A stretch of 64,000 nucleotides of DNA from JAIBCM01 sp041395165 (lineage in GTDB: Bacteria > Verrucomicrobiota > Verrucomicrobiia > JADLBR01 > JAIBCM01), in NCBI GenBank assembly GCA_041395165.1, contig JAWLBA010000005.1:1-64000 (forward strand), written 5' to 3'. Both the position numbers and the translations under genes were made by a program. This document shows, one piece after another, positions 18,994-26,881 of this stretch (the stretch's first letter is position 1; each line of letters opens with the position of its first letter). A model generated the notes under the pieces. That model searched no databases. It was not told where the DNA came from and saw nothing but the letters and a program-made list of their open reading frames with translations.

Positions 18994-19737
18994 ATGACTA
19001 TGAAGAAACAAGCACTTTTCATCACGAGTTTAATTCTTTTAAGCTTAGGATTTTCTATTTTGAGGGCTTCTCCAGACATGCATCAGGCAGCGCCTTTACC
19101 TTCAACAACTGTTGTTATGAAACGAGTTTGGGCCAATATGAAATGGGAACCTTTTACTATGACTGGTATTTTACGAGTTCGGAATGAACGTTGGCCTTTG
19201 TCTTTAAAGACGAAACCTTATGAAATGGAGTATGAATTAAAAACAGAGGATAATTTCCAAAAAATTCGAGTGACTTATGATCCTCAGGGATCACATATTT
19301 TGACGCGTTCTCAGGATCGAGAGCCTTGGGAGGAATTGCCGGTTACCCAATGGAATCGATCGATTTTAAAGACGGATCTGACTTATGAAGAGTTAGCGCT
19401 GGATTTTCTAAGTTGGCCGAAGATAGAGATGGTGGGAACGGACTCTTTTAAAACGGAGAATGCTTTTATTTTAGATGCATTTCCAATGAAAAAAACTGAG
19501 TCTTTCTCGAAAGTCAGATTTTGGGTTAGTCAACAACATTATGTTTGGATGCGTGCCGATTTTTATAATCAGAATAATCAAATAGCCAAACGCATTGAAG
19601 TTAATGGGGTGCAAAAAATAGATAATGTTTGGTTTTTAAAAGAGCTACAAATTTCTACTCGTTTTTTGGATCGTGATCTTTCCCGCTCTCGCACTTATTT
19701 GGAAATTCAAAAAGTGGAAGGTGAGGACATTCATTAA
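18994..19737 (+). CDS. LolA-like outer-membrane lipoprotein-sorting family protein
   Basis: A 247-residue exported protein. Two close ATGs (18994 and 19000) precede a signal peptide (KKQALFITSLILLSLGF). The mature part has features of the LolA/RseB-like beta-barrel half fold of the 'outer membrane lipoprotein-sorting protein' family: TMTGILRVRNERWPLSL, a central LTYEELALDFLSWP, and a closing strand series VWMRADFYNQNNQIAKRIEV then IDNVWFLKELQIST. A role in carrying hydrophobic ligands through the periplasm is inferred from the family. It is divergent from the PAP2 gene with 19 bases between the start codons, so both promoters must overlap coding sequence. Confidence 0.68.
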   Translation: MTMKKQALFITSLILLSLGFSILRASPDMHQAAPLPSTTVVMKRVWANMKWEPFTMTGILRVRNERWPLSLKTKPYEMEYELKTEDNFQKIRVTYDPQGSHILTRSQDREPWEELPVTQWNRSILKTDLTYEELALDFLSWPKIEMVGTDSFKTENAFILDAFPMKKTESFSKVRFWVSQQHYVWMRADFYNQNNQIAKRIEVNGVQKIDNVWFLKELQISTRFLDRDLSRSRTYLEIQKVEGEDIH

Positions 19738-19774
19738 CTTGAAATTGAGCGCCTGAGTTTGGGTCGGAATACAT

Positions 19775-21046
19775 TTATTGAAAAAAATAGAATTTTGCTG
19801 CTCCTGCTAAAACTCCGAATAAAATAACGGGCATGACGCGATAATCCAAACGTTTCAATAGCCAAAAGCATGCTGCGCCAATAAGAGGGACAAAAAAATT
19901 AATTTTACCTTCTTTTAAGCACGCCGCTTGAGCAAACCAAAATGTTAAACTGGCTAAGACACCTAAAACCGCAGCAGCAATAGTCGCTAAAACGGCAGCA
20001 AAAATTTTTTTCTGTTGCCATTTTTCGGCATAGCTAGCACCCAGAAAAATCCATAAGAAACTTGGCACAAATGTCGCCCAAACTGTAATTCCTGCACAAA
20101 GTGTTGCGGTAAGAAGCCGAGGCAAAGAGCTAGGCTCATGCCACCCTCCTAAAAAGCCAACAAATTGTAGTACGATGACTAGGGGACCTGGCGTGGTCTC
20201 AGCTAGAGCGAGGCCGTCCATCATTTGGGCGTGGGTCAGCCAGCCAAATTGATCGACTGCATGTTGTGCCACATAAGGTAAAACAGCATAAGCGCCACCA
20301 AACGTGACCAGAGCTGCTTTGCTAAAGAAAAGACCTTGTTGAAAAAAAACTGATTGCCAGCCAGCTAAAATTCCAGCCAATAAAATGGGTCCCCACCAGA
20401 TTAATAATCCACAAACGAGAGTTTTGAAGAATTGACTCCAGTTAAATCTTTCTTCCAAAACTAAGGTGGGGTTAGTAAGGGGAGGTATGGGTGAAAGCGA
20501 AAGTTCTTTTTTAAAAATGATACCCGTTGCGGCAGCTGATAAAATAATCCACGGAAAAGAAATTTTAAAAAAAGTTAACCCTAAAAAAGCAAACCATGCA
20601 ATAAGCACCAAAACTTTATTTTGTATTGTTTTTTTTCCTAATCGTATCACGGCTCCTATGATAATGGCTAAAATAGCGGCTCGTAACCCTTCAAAAACAG
20701 AGCTGACCCAAAGCATTTGACCACATGAAACGTAAAAATAACTTAATAGCCAGAGAATGAGCAAGGAAGGTAAAATAAAAAAAATGCCAGCAGCTAGCGC
20801 GCCTCGAGTTCCATGCAGCAACCAGCCTAAATAAATTGCAAGTTGATGAGCCTCGGGTCCGGGTAATAACATGCAGAAATTGAGGGCATGCAGGAAATGG
20901 TTTTCTTCAATCCACTTTTTGCGAGTGACTAATTCATGATGTAAAATGGCGATCTGACCAGTGGGACCACCAAAATTGATCCATCCTAGCTTTATCCAAA
21001 ATTGCAAAGCGTCACGAAAACTCGGAGTAAAAGATTGAACTAACAT
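19775..21046 (-). CDS. chrA: Chromate transporter (CHR family, two-domain)
   Basis: A 423-residue membrane protein with two CHR domains. The first carries WINFGGPTGQIAILHHELV at residues 23-41 and MLLPGPEAHQLAIYLGWLLHG; the second carries LVTFGGAYAVLPYVAQH and LALAETTPGPLVIVLQFVGF. These are the FGGP and PGP motifs of the long-chain CHR family, whose best known members export chromate by proton or sulfate exchange. Ten or more membrane segments. No chrB regulator is seen, and some family members have no chromate phenotype, so the substrate is less sure than the family. It is divergent from the tolC gene (103-base gap). Confidence 0.88.
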   Translation of the reverse strand: MLVQSFTPSFRDALQFWIKLGWINFGGPTGQIAILHHELVTRKKWIEENHFLHALNFCMLLPGPEAHQLAIYLGWLLHGTRGALAAGIFFILPSLLILWLLSYFYVSCGQMLWVSSVFEGLRAAILAIIIGAVIRLGKKTIQNKVLVLIAWFAFLGLTFFKISFPWIILSAAATGIIFKKELSLSPIPPLTNPTLVLEERFNWSQFFKTLVCGLLIWWGPILLAGILAGWQSVFFQQGLFFSKAALVTFGGAYAVLPYVAQHAVDQFGWLTHAQMMDGLALAETTPGPLVIVLQFVGFLGGWHEPSSLPRLLTATLCAGITVWATFVPSFLWIFLGASYAEKWQQKKIFAAVLATIAAAVLGVLASLTFWFAQAACLKEGKINFFVPLIGAACFWLLKRLDYRVMPVILFGVLAGAAKFYFFQ

Positions 21047-21149
21047 AAGCTCGCTTTAATTAAGCTGTATTTTGGTTGGTTTGCCAATGCTAAAAGAAAT
21101 CAGAAAATGCTATTTATGCCTTTAAAAGATTCTGTATAAGAAAGTATTC

Positions 21150-22592
21150 ATGAGTCGCTATATTTCTTGGATCGTTACTTTTTTACTTCTTATTTTGAGT
21201 CAAAACATATGGGCTCAAGATAAAATTTCTTCTCCCATTTCCTCTGACGTAGAGGTTTCAAAAATAGAATCCATGAAATTTACTTTAGCTGAGGCTGTTA
21301 CTCGCGCTTTAGAAAGGAATCCAGATTTGTTGAAGGCCAAAGCTGAAATTCAACGTTTGGCGGGGGTAACTTATGAGGTGCGCGCTGCAGCATTGCCTCA
21401 TTTGACTTTGGAAGGCAGTTTTACCCAGACCGATGAATATTTACTGGGTCGAAACTCAGGACGGAATTTTAGTTCTCGTAACAGTAGTTTGGAGGGTCAG
21501 GATTTTTCTTCGCAACCGAATTTTGATCAGTTTACTGATGAGCAGTGGCAGGTGGGCATACGGTTTTCCAAACTGCTTTATGATGGAGGTGGCACGCGCG
21601 CACGCATTGAGCAAGCGAAATTGGGCGAACAAGCTGGTTTTTATCAATTGCAGGAAGCGATTTTAGATGTGGTTTTGAATGTTCGTGAAACTTTTTATAC
21701 GGTACTTGTTAATCGCGCGCGCATCCATGTCGAAGAGCAGAATATTCATTTATTAAGCGCAGAATTAGATCGGCAGAAAAAATTTCTCGAAGCGGGAACG
21801 GTGGCGCGGTTTAATGTTTTGCGAGCCGATGTGGCGGTGGCTAATGCGAAGCCTCAGTTAATTGATGCTAAAAATCAATACCGTATTTCACTGCGAAAAT
21901 TGGCTAAATTATTGGCGATTGATGGTGCTCAGAGCGATAATTTTCAAGAAAATACTTTGGAGGTGGTTGGTGATTTGGAAGTAAAACCTAGAAAATTGGA
22001 GCTTCATCCTTTGTTAAGGTCTGCTTTTCAAAAAAGACCCGCCTTACAAGTCGCGCAATTAGGGATTAGCTCGCAACTTGCCGCGATTCGTGTGGCACGT
22101 TCGGGTTACTATCCACGACTGGAAGCATTTGCCACTTACGGTTATTCTCATGAAAGTTTTACGGATGAATTGTATGCAAATGATGGAGGTTATACGGCAG
22201 GTGTTCAAGGTAGTTGGAATATTTGGGATGGTTTCGAGACTAAAGGGCGCGTGGATCAAGCCCGTGCGCAGTGGCGATCTTCTGTGGTGAATAAAGAAGA
22301 TGTGGCGCGTGGGATTGATTTAGAAGTGCGCACGGCTTATTCCCATTTTGTTGAAGCAGCGGAGCTTGTCGAATCTCAAAAGGGCAATGTTAAGCTTGCT
22401 GATGAAGCGTTGCGATTGGCGGGTTCACGTTTCGAAGCTGGTGCTGGCACACAATTGGAAATTCTTGATGCGCAAACGGAATTAAATCGAGCCAGTTTAA
22501 ATGAGCTTCAAGCTCGTTATCGCTACCAAGTTGCTTTGGCGGAAATTGCTCGAAGCGTTGGTGGAGACACTTTCTTTTCGCGAATGCCTTAA
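21150..22592 (+). CDS. TolC-family outer membrane efflux protein
   Basis: A 480-residue outer-membrane factor. Signal peptide at residues 1-22 (SWIVTFLLLILSQNIWA). Two OEP halves follow, the first starting MKFTLAEAVTRALERNPDLLKAKAE, the second containing HPLLRSAFQKRPALQVAQLG. Typical long helices include VEEQNIHLLSAELDRQKKFL, SGYYPRLEAFATYGY marks a strand, and ARSGSRFEAGAGTQLEILD-type sequence occurs near residue 430. It would be the trimeric outer-membrane channel for tripartite efflux or type I secretion; the nearest adaptor and pump are 4-5 kb downstream (26.9-31.2 kb). Frame intact. Confidence 0.9.
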   Translation: MSRYISWIVTFLLLILSQNIWAQDKISSPISSDVEVSKIESMKFTLAEAVTRALERNPDLLKAKAEIQRLAGVTYEVRAAALPHLTLEGSFTQTDEYLLGRNSGRNFSSRNSSLEGQDFSSQPNFDQFTDEQWQVGIRFSKLLYDGGGTRARIEQAKLGEQAGFYQLQEAILDVVLNVRETFYTVLVNRARIHVEEQNIHLLSAELDRQKKFLEAGTVARFNVLRADVAVANAKPQLIDAKNQYRISLRKLAKLLAIDGAQSDNFQENTLEVVGDLEVKPRKLELHPLLRSAFQKRPALQVAQLGISSQLAAIRVARSGYYPRLEAFATYGYSHESFTDELYANDGGYTAGVQGSWNIWDGFETKGRVDQARAQWRSSVVNKEDVARGIDLEVRTAYSHFVEAAELVESQKGNVKLADEALRLAGSRFEAGAGTQLEILDAQTELNRASLNELQARYRYQVALAEIARSVGGDTFFSRMP

Positions 22593-22602
22593 TTTTTTTT
22601 CG

Positions 22603-22629
22603 CGATTAAAAAGAACTGTTTTTTAATCG
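22603..22629 (+). terminator. Hairpin after tolC, possible terminator
   Basis: CGATTAAAAA pairs with TTTTTAATCG around a short loop, 10 bases after the tolC stop. The stem is AT-rich and not followed by a long T run, so terminator strength is uncertain. Confidence 0.4.
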
Positions 22630-22870
22630 TGAATGGCGACTAAAATAAAAAGAACAGACGAATGAGGATCGCTTTGGCCATCGGCGTAGCGCTTGATGCT
22701 TCCGATAAAGCAAGGGAAAATGTTTTCTGAAGTCGAGACTTTTTGTGGTATGAGAGGGTTGATGAGCGCGAACATTTGTGCTTTCAGGAGGATTCATGGC
22801 AATAAATTGCCACAAATAAATGAATCACGTGCCAAAAATTGGTAAAAGATTTGTAAAGGATGTGTAAAAA
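22630..22870. other. Gap between tolC and the M15-like gene with phased repeats and a mini-ORF
   Basis: No family gene is visible in this stretch. It holds a perfect ribosome-binding site (AGGAGG at 22787-22792) followed by ATGGCAATAAATTGCCAC at 22796, which encodes only seven residues (MAINCHK) and itself forms a TGGCAA/TTGCCA inverted repeat. Next is a 15-codon frame at 22821. At its right end are three GTAAA motifs spaced exactly 11 bases apart (listed separately). A short RNA or leader region is possible. Confidence 0.35.
22842..22868. promoter_or_regulatory. Three GTAAA direct repeats in 11-bp phase
   Basis: GTAAA occurs at 22842, 22853 and 22864, each separated by six bases, so all three lie on one face of the helix. 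This is the layout of binding sites for OmpR/PhoB-family response regulators. A related array lies at 23628-23665. The site is directly beyond the stop of the M15-like gene, an odd place for a promoter of that gene. Confidence 0.4.
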
Positions 22871-23455
22871 CTAAGGTCTTATAACAGGTCCTTGTGCGGG
22901 TGCCGGTGCTTGAGCGGGTTGAGGAGTCGCAGGTTGCGGTTCAAAGCAAGTTCCATCAGCTTGGCGATTAGCGGGCGGAATTTGTAAATGAACATGGGGG
23001 CCACTCCAAACTGCCTGGCCCGCAGGTTGAGTGCGCTCGTCTCTCACGGTAATTCCTTCCCCGCGGGCATCTTCGATCAATTGATCGACTTCCTGAGTGG
23101 TTCTATCACGAGTGCGAACATCCACTGCGCATCCGCTTCCGTGGACGCTTCCTGCATTATGTCTGCCGCCGGTTGTGGAGGTTACCGTAAAATTACGGCC
23201 TTCAGCAAAGTTTTGAAGGTCGTGATAATCGCGCATGACATTTCCTTGAGCGGGTTGTGTTGCTGCGGTCGGAGTAGCAGGTGGTGGCGTCGTAGGAGCT
23301 GGGGCTACGTGAGGGGGAGTTGTAGGCACACCGGTGGTTTGAGTCACTCGATTGTTATCAGGAGTTGATAAAGGCTGAGCAGCTAAAACTTCATCTGCCC
23401 AACGATCTAAAAATGAAGACTGATTGGGAGCTTGGGGTGATTGAGCTTTTTCCAT
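22871..23455 (-). CDS. Protein with M15-like (DD-peptidase-type) C-terminal domain
   Basis: A 194-residue protein. Residues 1-30 look like a short amphipathic helix (SSFLDRWADEVLAAQ), 40-70 are a Thr/Pro/Ala-rich linker, and 75-165 resemble the zinc-binding core of M15 D,D-peptidases/Hedgehog-type folds: a His-x-x-x-x-x-x-Asp arrangement in GSVHGSGCAVDVRTRD (H105, D112) and a PHVHLQIP closing motif (H154, H156). The tail is again Pro/Ala/Gln-rich. No signal peptide is seen, so the protein may be cytoplasmic, exported by another route, or phage-like. Enzymes of this fold cut peptidoglycan cross-links. Start ATG at 23455. Confidence 0.6.
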   Translation of the reverse strand: MEKAQSPQAPNQSSFLDRWADEVLAAQPLSTPDNNRVTQTTGVPTTPPHVAPAPTTPPPATPTAATQPAQGNVMRDYHDLQNFAEGRNFTVTSTTGGRHNAGSVHGSGCAVDVRTRDRTTQEVDQLIEDARGEGITVRDERTQPAGQAVWSGPHVHLQIPPANRQADGTCFEPQPATPQPAQAPAPAQGPVIRP

Positions 23456-23526
23456 AGAAGTATAGTTTTAGTTGATTGAAGTAAGAATTACTTAGCACAA
23501 TTATGGGTTTAAATCAAGTAAAATAG

Positions 23527-23560
23527 AAGGAAGCTTAACCAGATTGGCTAAGCTTCCTTT
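23527..23560. terminator. Intergenic hairpin
   Basis: GGAAGCTTA (23529-23537) pairs perfectly with TAAGCTTCC (23549-23557) across an 11-base loop, followed by TTTC on the plus strand. It lies upstream of both flanking genes, so it does not obviously end either one. It may terminate an unseen transcript or be a stable RNA stem. Confidence 0.35.
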
Positions 23561-23627
23561 CATGGTAGGTATGTTGGAGGTAAGGAAATTTTAATGAGAT
23601 AACTTTATTCATTTTTAGGAAAAAGTT

Positions 23628-23665
23628 GTCAGAATCTTGTAAAAGGTTTGTAAAAAAGTTGTGCG
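23628..23665 (+). promoter_or_regulatory. Phased GTAAA-type repeat array upstream of the membrane protein gene
   Basis: GTCAG, GTAAA, GTAAA and GTGCG start at 23628, 23639, 23650 and 23661, all exactly 11 bases apart, two being perfect GTAAA. The core GTAAAAGGTTTGTAAA differs by one base from the array at 22842. Position, about 95 bases before the ATG at 23757, suits a response-regulator site. Confidence 0.4.
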
Positions 23666-23756
23666 GGATGTGAAGAATTACAAGTGGACTGGAGGCAAAG
23701 AAATTGCTGTTTTTTAAATGTAGCTAAGTTATTGTTTTTTTAGAAAGGGAAACTTT

Positions 23757-24179
23757 ATGAAATTAAAGGCATTCATTTTGGCGTTTGTCGGAGTGTTTAT
23801 TTTTGTTTTCGCTTATGATTGGGTTTTTCATGGCATCATTTTGAAAGATGCTTATGCGGCGACGATGGCTTTGTGGCGACCTGAGGCGGAGATGGCGAGT
23901 TATTTTAAATGGATTGTGGTGGGTCAAGCGTTGAGCGCTTTTGCGATTACGATCTTAGTTGCACGAGCAGCTTTTGGACCGAAGTGCGGGTTAGGCATTG
24001 GTGGATTGGTGGGGTTGGTTGTGGTGGCGGGTAATTTAATTGGTTATGCTGTTCAGCCAATTCCGGCTAATTTGACATTAGCTTGGTCGATCAGTGCAGT
24101 GATTCAAGGTTCTTTAGCTGGGGGTGTGGCTGGATTGCTTTATTTTAAATTTGGTGGGAAAAGTTGCTGCCAAAAATAA
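23757..24179 (+). CDS. Small four-helix membrane protein, function unknown
   Basis: A 140-residue protein with four predicted membrane segments (about residues 4-22, 46-68, 76-98 and 107-130). It includes FAYDWVFHGIILKDAY after the first segment, a pattern found in small DUF1761-like bacterial membrane proteins, and a cytoplasmic Cys-rich tail (KSCCQK). A good ribosome-binding stretch GAAAGGGA precedes the ATG. It is a single gene, with a possible regulator array upstream. I cannot name a role. Confidence 0.6.
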   Translation: MKLKAFILAFVGVFIFVFAYDWVFHGIILKDAYAATMALWRPEAEMASYFKWIVVGQALSAFAITILVARAAFGPKCGLGIGGLVGLVVVAGNLIGYAVQPIPANLTLAWSISAVIQGSLAGGVAGLLYFKFGGKSCCQK

Positions 24180-24430
24180 ATATTTTGAGTGGCTTTTCGC
24201 TTTTGAAAAGGAGCAGAAAATGCATCTTTTAATAAGATTAATTGAGGAAGAACTTTTAAAAACGCTTGCTATTCGGTAAAAAGAAGCCAACTTAGAAGAA
24301 TTGATTAGATAGTTGAGGGCGTCCAAAGCATGGTAAATCTTCAGGTGAACTTGCTTCAGTGTTGATTTGAAATCCGATGAACGGGAACAGTTTGGAAAGT
24401 GCAGAGCAGAGTCTAAGACAATAGACATAC

Positions 24431-24766
24431 ATGAGTACAAAACTTTTTGTGGGAAATCTTTCCTATAACATAACAGAAAATGATTTGAATGATGCGTTTG
24501 CTGCGCATGGAACAGTGGTGGAAGCTAACTTGATGATGGATCGTATGAGCGGTCGCCCTCGTGGTTTTGCTTTTATTACAATGGGTTCAGCAGAAGAAGC
24601 GCAAAAAGCCATTGATGCGATGAATGGTGTGGCTTTGGATGGACGTAATATTACGGTGAATTTAGCCAGACCTCGTGAAGATCGTCCTTCGGGCGGTGGT
24701 GGTGGAGAGAGAAGAGGCGGCGGCCGTAGATTTGGCGGTGGTGGTGGTGGACATCGACACCGATAA
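24431..24766 (+). CDS. RNA-binding protein with one RRM and a Gly/Arg tail
   Basis: A 111-residue protein. Residues 1-80 are a single RRM with RNP2 (LFVGNLSYNI) and RNP1 (RGFAFITM), and the tail is GGGGERRGGGRRFGGGGGG followed by HRHR. This is the bacterial/cyanobacterial Rbp type, generally cold-inducible and thought to act as an RNA chaperone. A DEAD-box helicase gene follows 51 bases downstream on the same strand, and the pair suggests joint work on structured RNA at low temperature. The 250-base region upstream of the ATG shows no gene beyond a 19-codon frame at 24220 with an AAAGGAG box and may be a long 5' leader. Confidence 0.88.
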   Translation: MSTKLFVGNLSYNITENDLNDAFAAHGTVVEANLMMDRMSGRPRGFAFITMGSAEEAQKAIDAMNGVALDGRNITVNLARPREDRPSGGGGGERRGGGRRFGGGGGGHRHR

Positions 24767-24817
24767 AATTTTTAGCTCTTACTGTTTCAAGTGTTTTACT
24801 GCTAATGCAGGTTAACT

Positions 24818-26067
24818 ATGTCGTTTCGCGTTTTTAATTTGGGTCCATCGATTGATCGAGCGATTCAAGAAGCGGAGTATGTTGAACCAACCCCGATTCA
24901 AGCAGCCGCTATTCCTAAGATATTAGCGGGTCATGATGTGATTGGCATTGCGCAAACGGGCACAGGTAAAACAGCAGCTTTTGTTTTACCTGTACTGGCT
25001 CAACTCGTCAGCAAACCGCCTAAGGGCGTGGCAAAAACAACACGCGCTCTAATTTTAGCGCCCACGCGAGAGTTGGCAGTGCAAATTGAGGAATCGGTTC
25101 GTTTGTATTCTCAATATCTTTCCTTAAAAGCTGTTGCTGTTTATGGAGGGGTAGGAGAACAGCCTCAAATTCGTGGATTGCGCAATCGAGTGGATCTTGT
25201 TATTGCAACACCGGGCAGACTTTTGGATTTGATGGAGCAAGGACATGCCAATTTTTCTGGCCTAGAATTTTGAGTGTTAGATGAAGCAGATCGCATGTTG
25301 GACTGGGATTTTTGCCGGAGATTAGGCGTTTGATTAAGCAATTGCCTAAACATCGGCAGAGCCTTCTTTTCGGCGACATTGTCGCAAGAAATTGAAAATT
25401 AACGCGCGAATTTCTTCATCATCCACAATTGGTCGAGATTGGGCGTCGCTCGAATCCAGCGGAAACGGTAACCCAGTTTGTTTATGAAACATCGCCTCGT
25501 TTAAAAACATCATTATTACTTCGTCTCTTAAGGGATTCTAATTTTAATATGGTGCTGGTTTTTACCCGTACGAAGCATGGAGCGGATCGCGTAACGGAAA
25601 AGTTGCGGCACGAAAAAATTAGCGTGGCCACTTTGCACGCCAATCGCTCGCAAAGTCAACGTCAACGGGCATTAAAAGATTTTAAGGCGGGCGTGGTTCG
25701 TGTGCTGGTTGCAACCGATATTGCAGCGCGTGGGATTGATGTGGATGGTATTTCGCATGTGATTAATTACGATTTTCCGAAACATCCCGAAGATTATGTG
25801 CATCGTATTGGTCGCACCGGTCGAGCTCAAGCAGTTGGTGAAGCGATAAGTTTTGTGACCTTTGAAGATTACAGCGTGTTGCATTCCTTGGAACGTTTTA
25901 TTGGAAGGGGTTTAGTGCGCAAGCGTCTAGAGGGAATGGATGATGCTTCGGAAATTTCGAATCCTGCAGAAAAAAAACAGGAATTGACAGTTTCATCTCC
26001 CACAGGAAAATTTTCTCGTTTTTCGCGTCGAAATCGTTTTTCACCACGGCGAAGATCGCGAAGGTAA
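24818..26067 (+). pseudogene. DEAD-box RNA helicase, broken in the middle
   Basis: An SF2 DEAD-box helicase of the RhlE type. The first part (24818-25273) has the Q motif (PTPIQAAAIPKIL), motif I AQTGTGKTA, PTRELA and TPGRLLDLM. An in-frame TGA at 25271 stands just before VLDEADRML (motif II). A base is then missing near 25304, another near 25366, and one near 25400. The last part (25429-26067) has VFTRTKHGADR, ATDIAARGIDV and HRIGRTGRA (motifs IV-VI) and a basic Ser/Arg-rich tail. Together they make a full-length protein of about 415 residues. Real inactivation or sequence error cannot be told apart here. It follows the RRM gene. Confidence 0.85.
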
Positions 26068-26097
26068 AGTTCGATGATTATATTATTATCTTCTGCA

Positions 26098-26116
26098 TCA
26101 TTCAATTAATGAATGA
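26098..26116 (+). terminator. Weak hairpin after the helicase gene
   Basis: TCATTCA and TGAATGA form a 7-bp stem around ATTAA, 31 bases after the helicase stop, followed by TTAGAATTTTATTC. The stem is AT-rich, so this is only a possible terminator. Confidence 0.3.
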
Positions 26117-26269
26117 TTAGAATTTTATTCATTTTGTGTGTCATACTAGTGTTTGACTGAATATTTTTTGCGGGTCGACAGTTTGTTTTACGAAGTTGAT
26201 GTCTGAAATTTGATTTGATTCAAATCATTTACTTTTTTAATGAGCTTATTTCTTGACAAAGTAAACAAT

Positions 26270-26289
26270 ATACTTACCGTTCGGTATAT
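26270..26289 (+). promoter_or_regulatory. Probable TetR operator at its own start codon
   Basis: TACCGTTCGGTA (26275-26286) is a palindrome with arms TACCG/CGGTA around TT, directly before the ATG at 26288. A TTGACA lies at 26253. TetR-family regulators commonly bind such ACCG-nn-CGGT sites in their own promoter, so autoregulation of the efflux operon is likely. Confidence 0.5.
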
Positions 26290-26881
26290 GAAAACCGATA
26301 TTTGTGCAAAGCAGATTATTTTAGATTCGGCTATTGTGGCCTTTGCTCAAAAAGGTTATGCGGGTACTTCCTTGAAGGATATTTTAAAGGCGACTAGACT
26401 CTCTAAACCCACGCTCTATTATTATTTTAAAAGTAAAGCTGGTTTATTTCGTGCAATTTTGGATTTTGCTTATGATGAATGTTTTCGTTTAATGTCAGAA
26501 GCGGTAAGAGATAAAAGCCGGTGTGAAGAAATTTTAGTGGCTTTAGCGAGTGCTCTATTTCATTTTTCTGAGAATAATAAAAATCTTACCCGTTTGATTT
26601 TTTCAACAGTTTTTGCTGCACCTCAAGAAATTCCTCAGGGTTCGGTTAATAAAAAAAAGAGGAGACGCAATTTTGAGTTAGTTCATGGTTTTATTCGGCA
26701 AGCTCAGAAACATAAGGAAATTGATTCGAAGTATGGTTCGTTGGAGTTAGCGCATGGTATTTATGGTGCGATTAGTCATCAAATCCGTACGCAGTTACTT
26801 ATGTCGAAGGGGCATTTAGATGCTGCCAAGGCAAAAAGAATGGTTGCATTATTTTTGAATGGGGCACGAAAAAAAATATGA
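26288..26881 (+). CDS. TetR-family transcriptional regulator of the efflux operon
   Basis: A 197-residue regulator. The N-terminal helix-turn-helix is typical: ILDSAIVAFAQKGYAGTSL, then ATRLSKPTLYYYFKSKAGLF with the YYYF recognition-helix motif. The C-terminal ligand domain is helical. The ATG at 26288 is chosen over an in-frame ATG at 26240 because family members begin about ten residues before ILDxAI and because the palindromic operator would otherwise be inside the gene. Its last codons overlap the ATG of the adaptor gene by 4 bases, so it is the first gene of a TetR-MFP-RND operon and probably represses it until an inducer binds. Confidence 0.88.
   Translation: MKTDICAKQIILDSAIVAFAQKGYAGTSLKDILKATRLSKPTLYYYFKSKAGLFRAILDFAYDECFRLMSEAVRDKSRCEEILVALASALFHFSENNKNLTRLIFSTVFAAPQEIPQGSVNKKKRRRNFELVHGFIRQAQKHKEIDSKYGSLELAHGIYGAISHQIRTQLLMSKGHLDAAKAKRMVALFLNGARKKI

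Larger units (their letters stand above)
23456..23756. other. 301-bp intergenic region
   Basis: No coding sequence is supported. It contains a 9-bp perfect hairpin at 23529-23557 (listed) and a phased GTAAA array at 23628-23665 (listed) about 95 bases upstream of the next gene. The array could control the plus-strand membrane protein gene. Confidence 0.5.

Noticed and set aside
24220..24279. 19-codon frame with an AAAGGAG box upstream of the RRM gene
   Set aside because: No conservation can be tested; kept only as a comment on the leader region.
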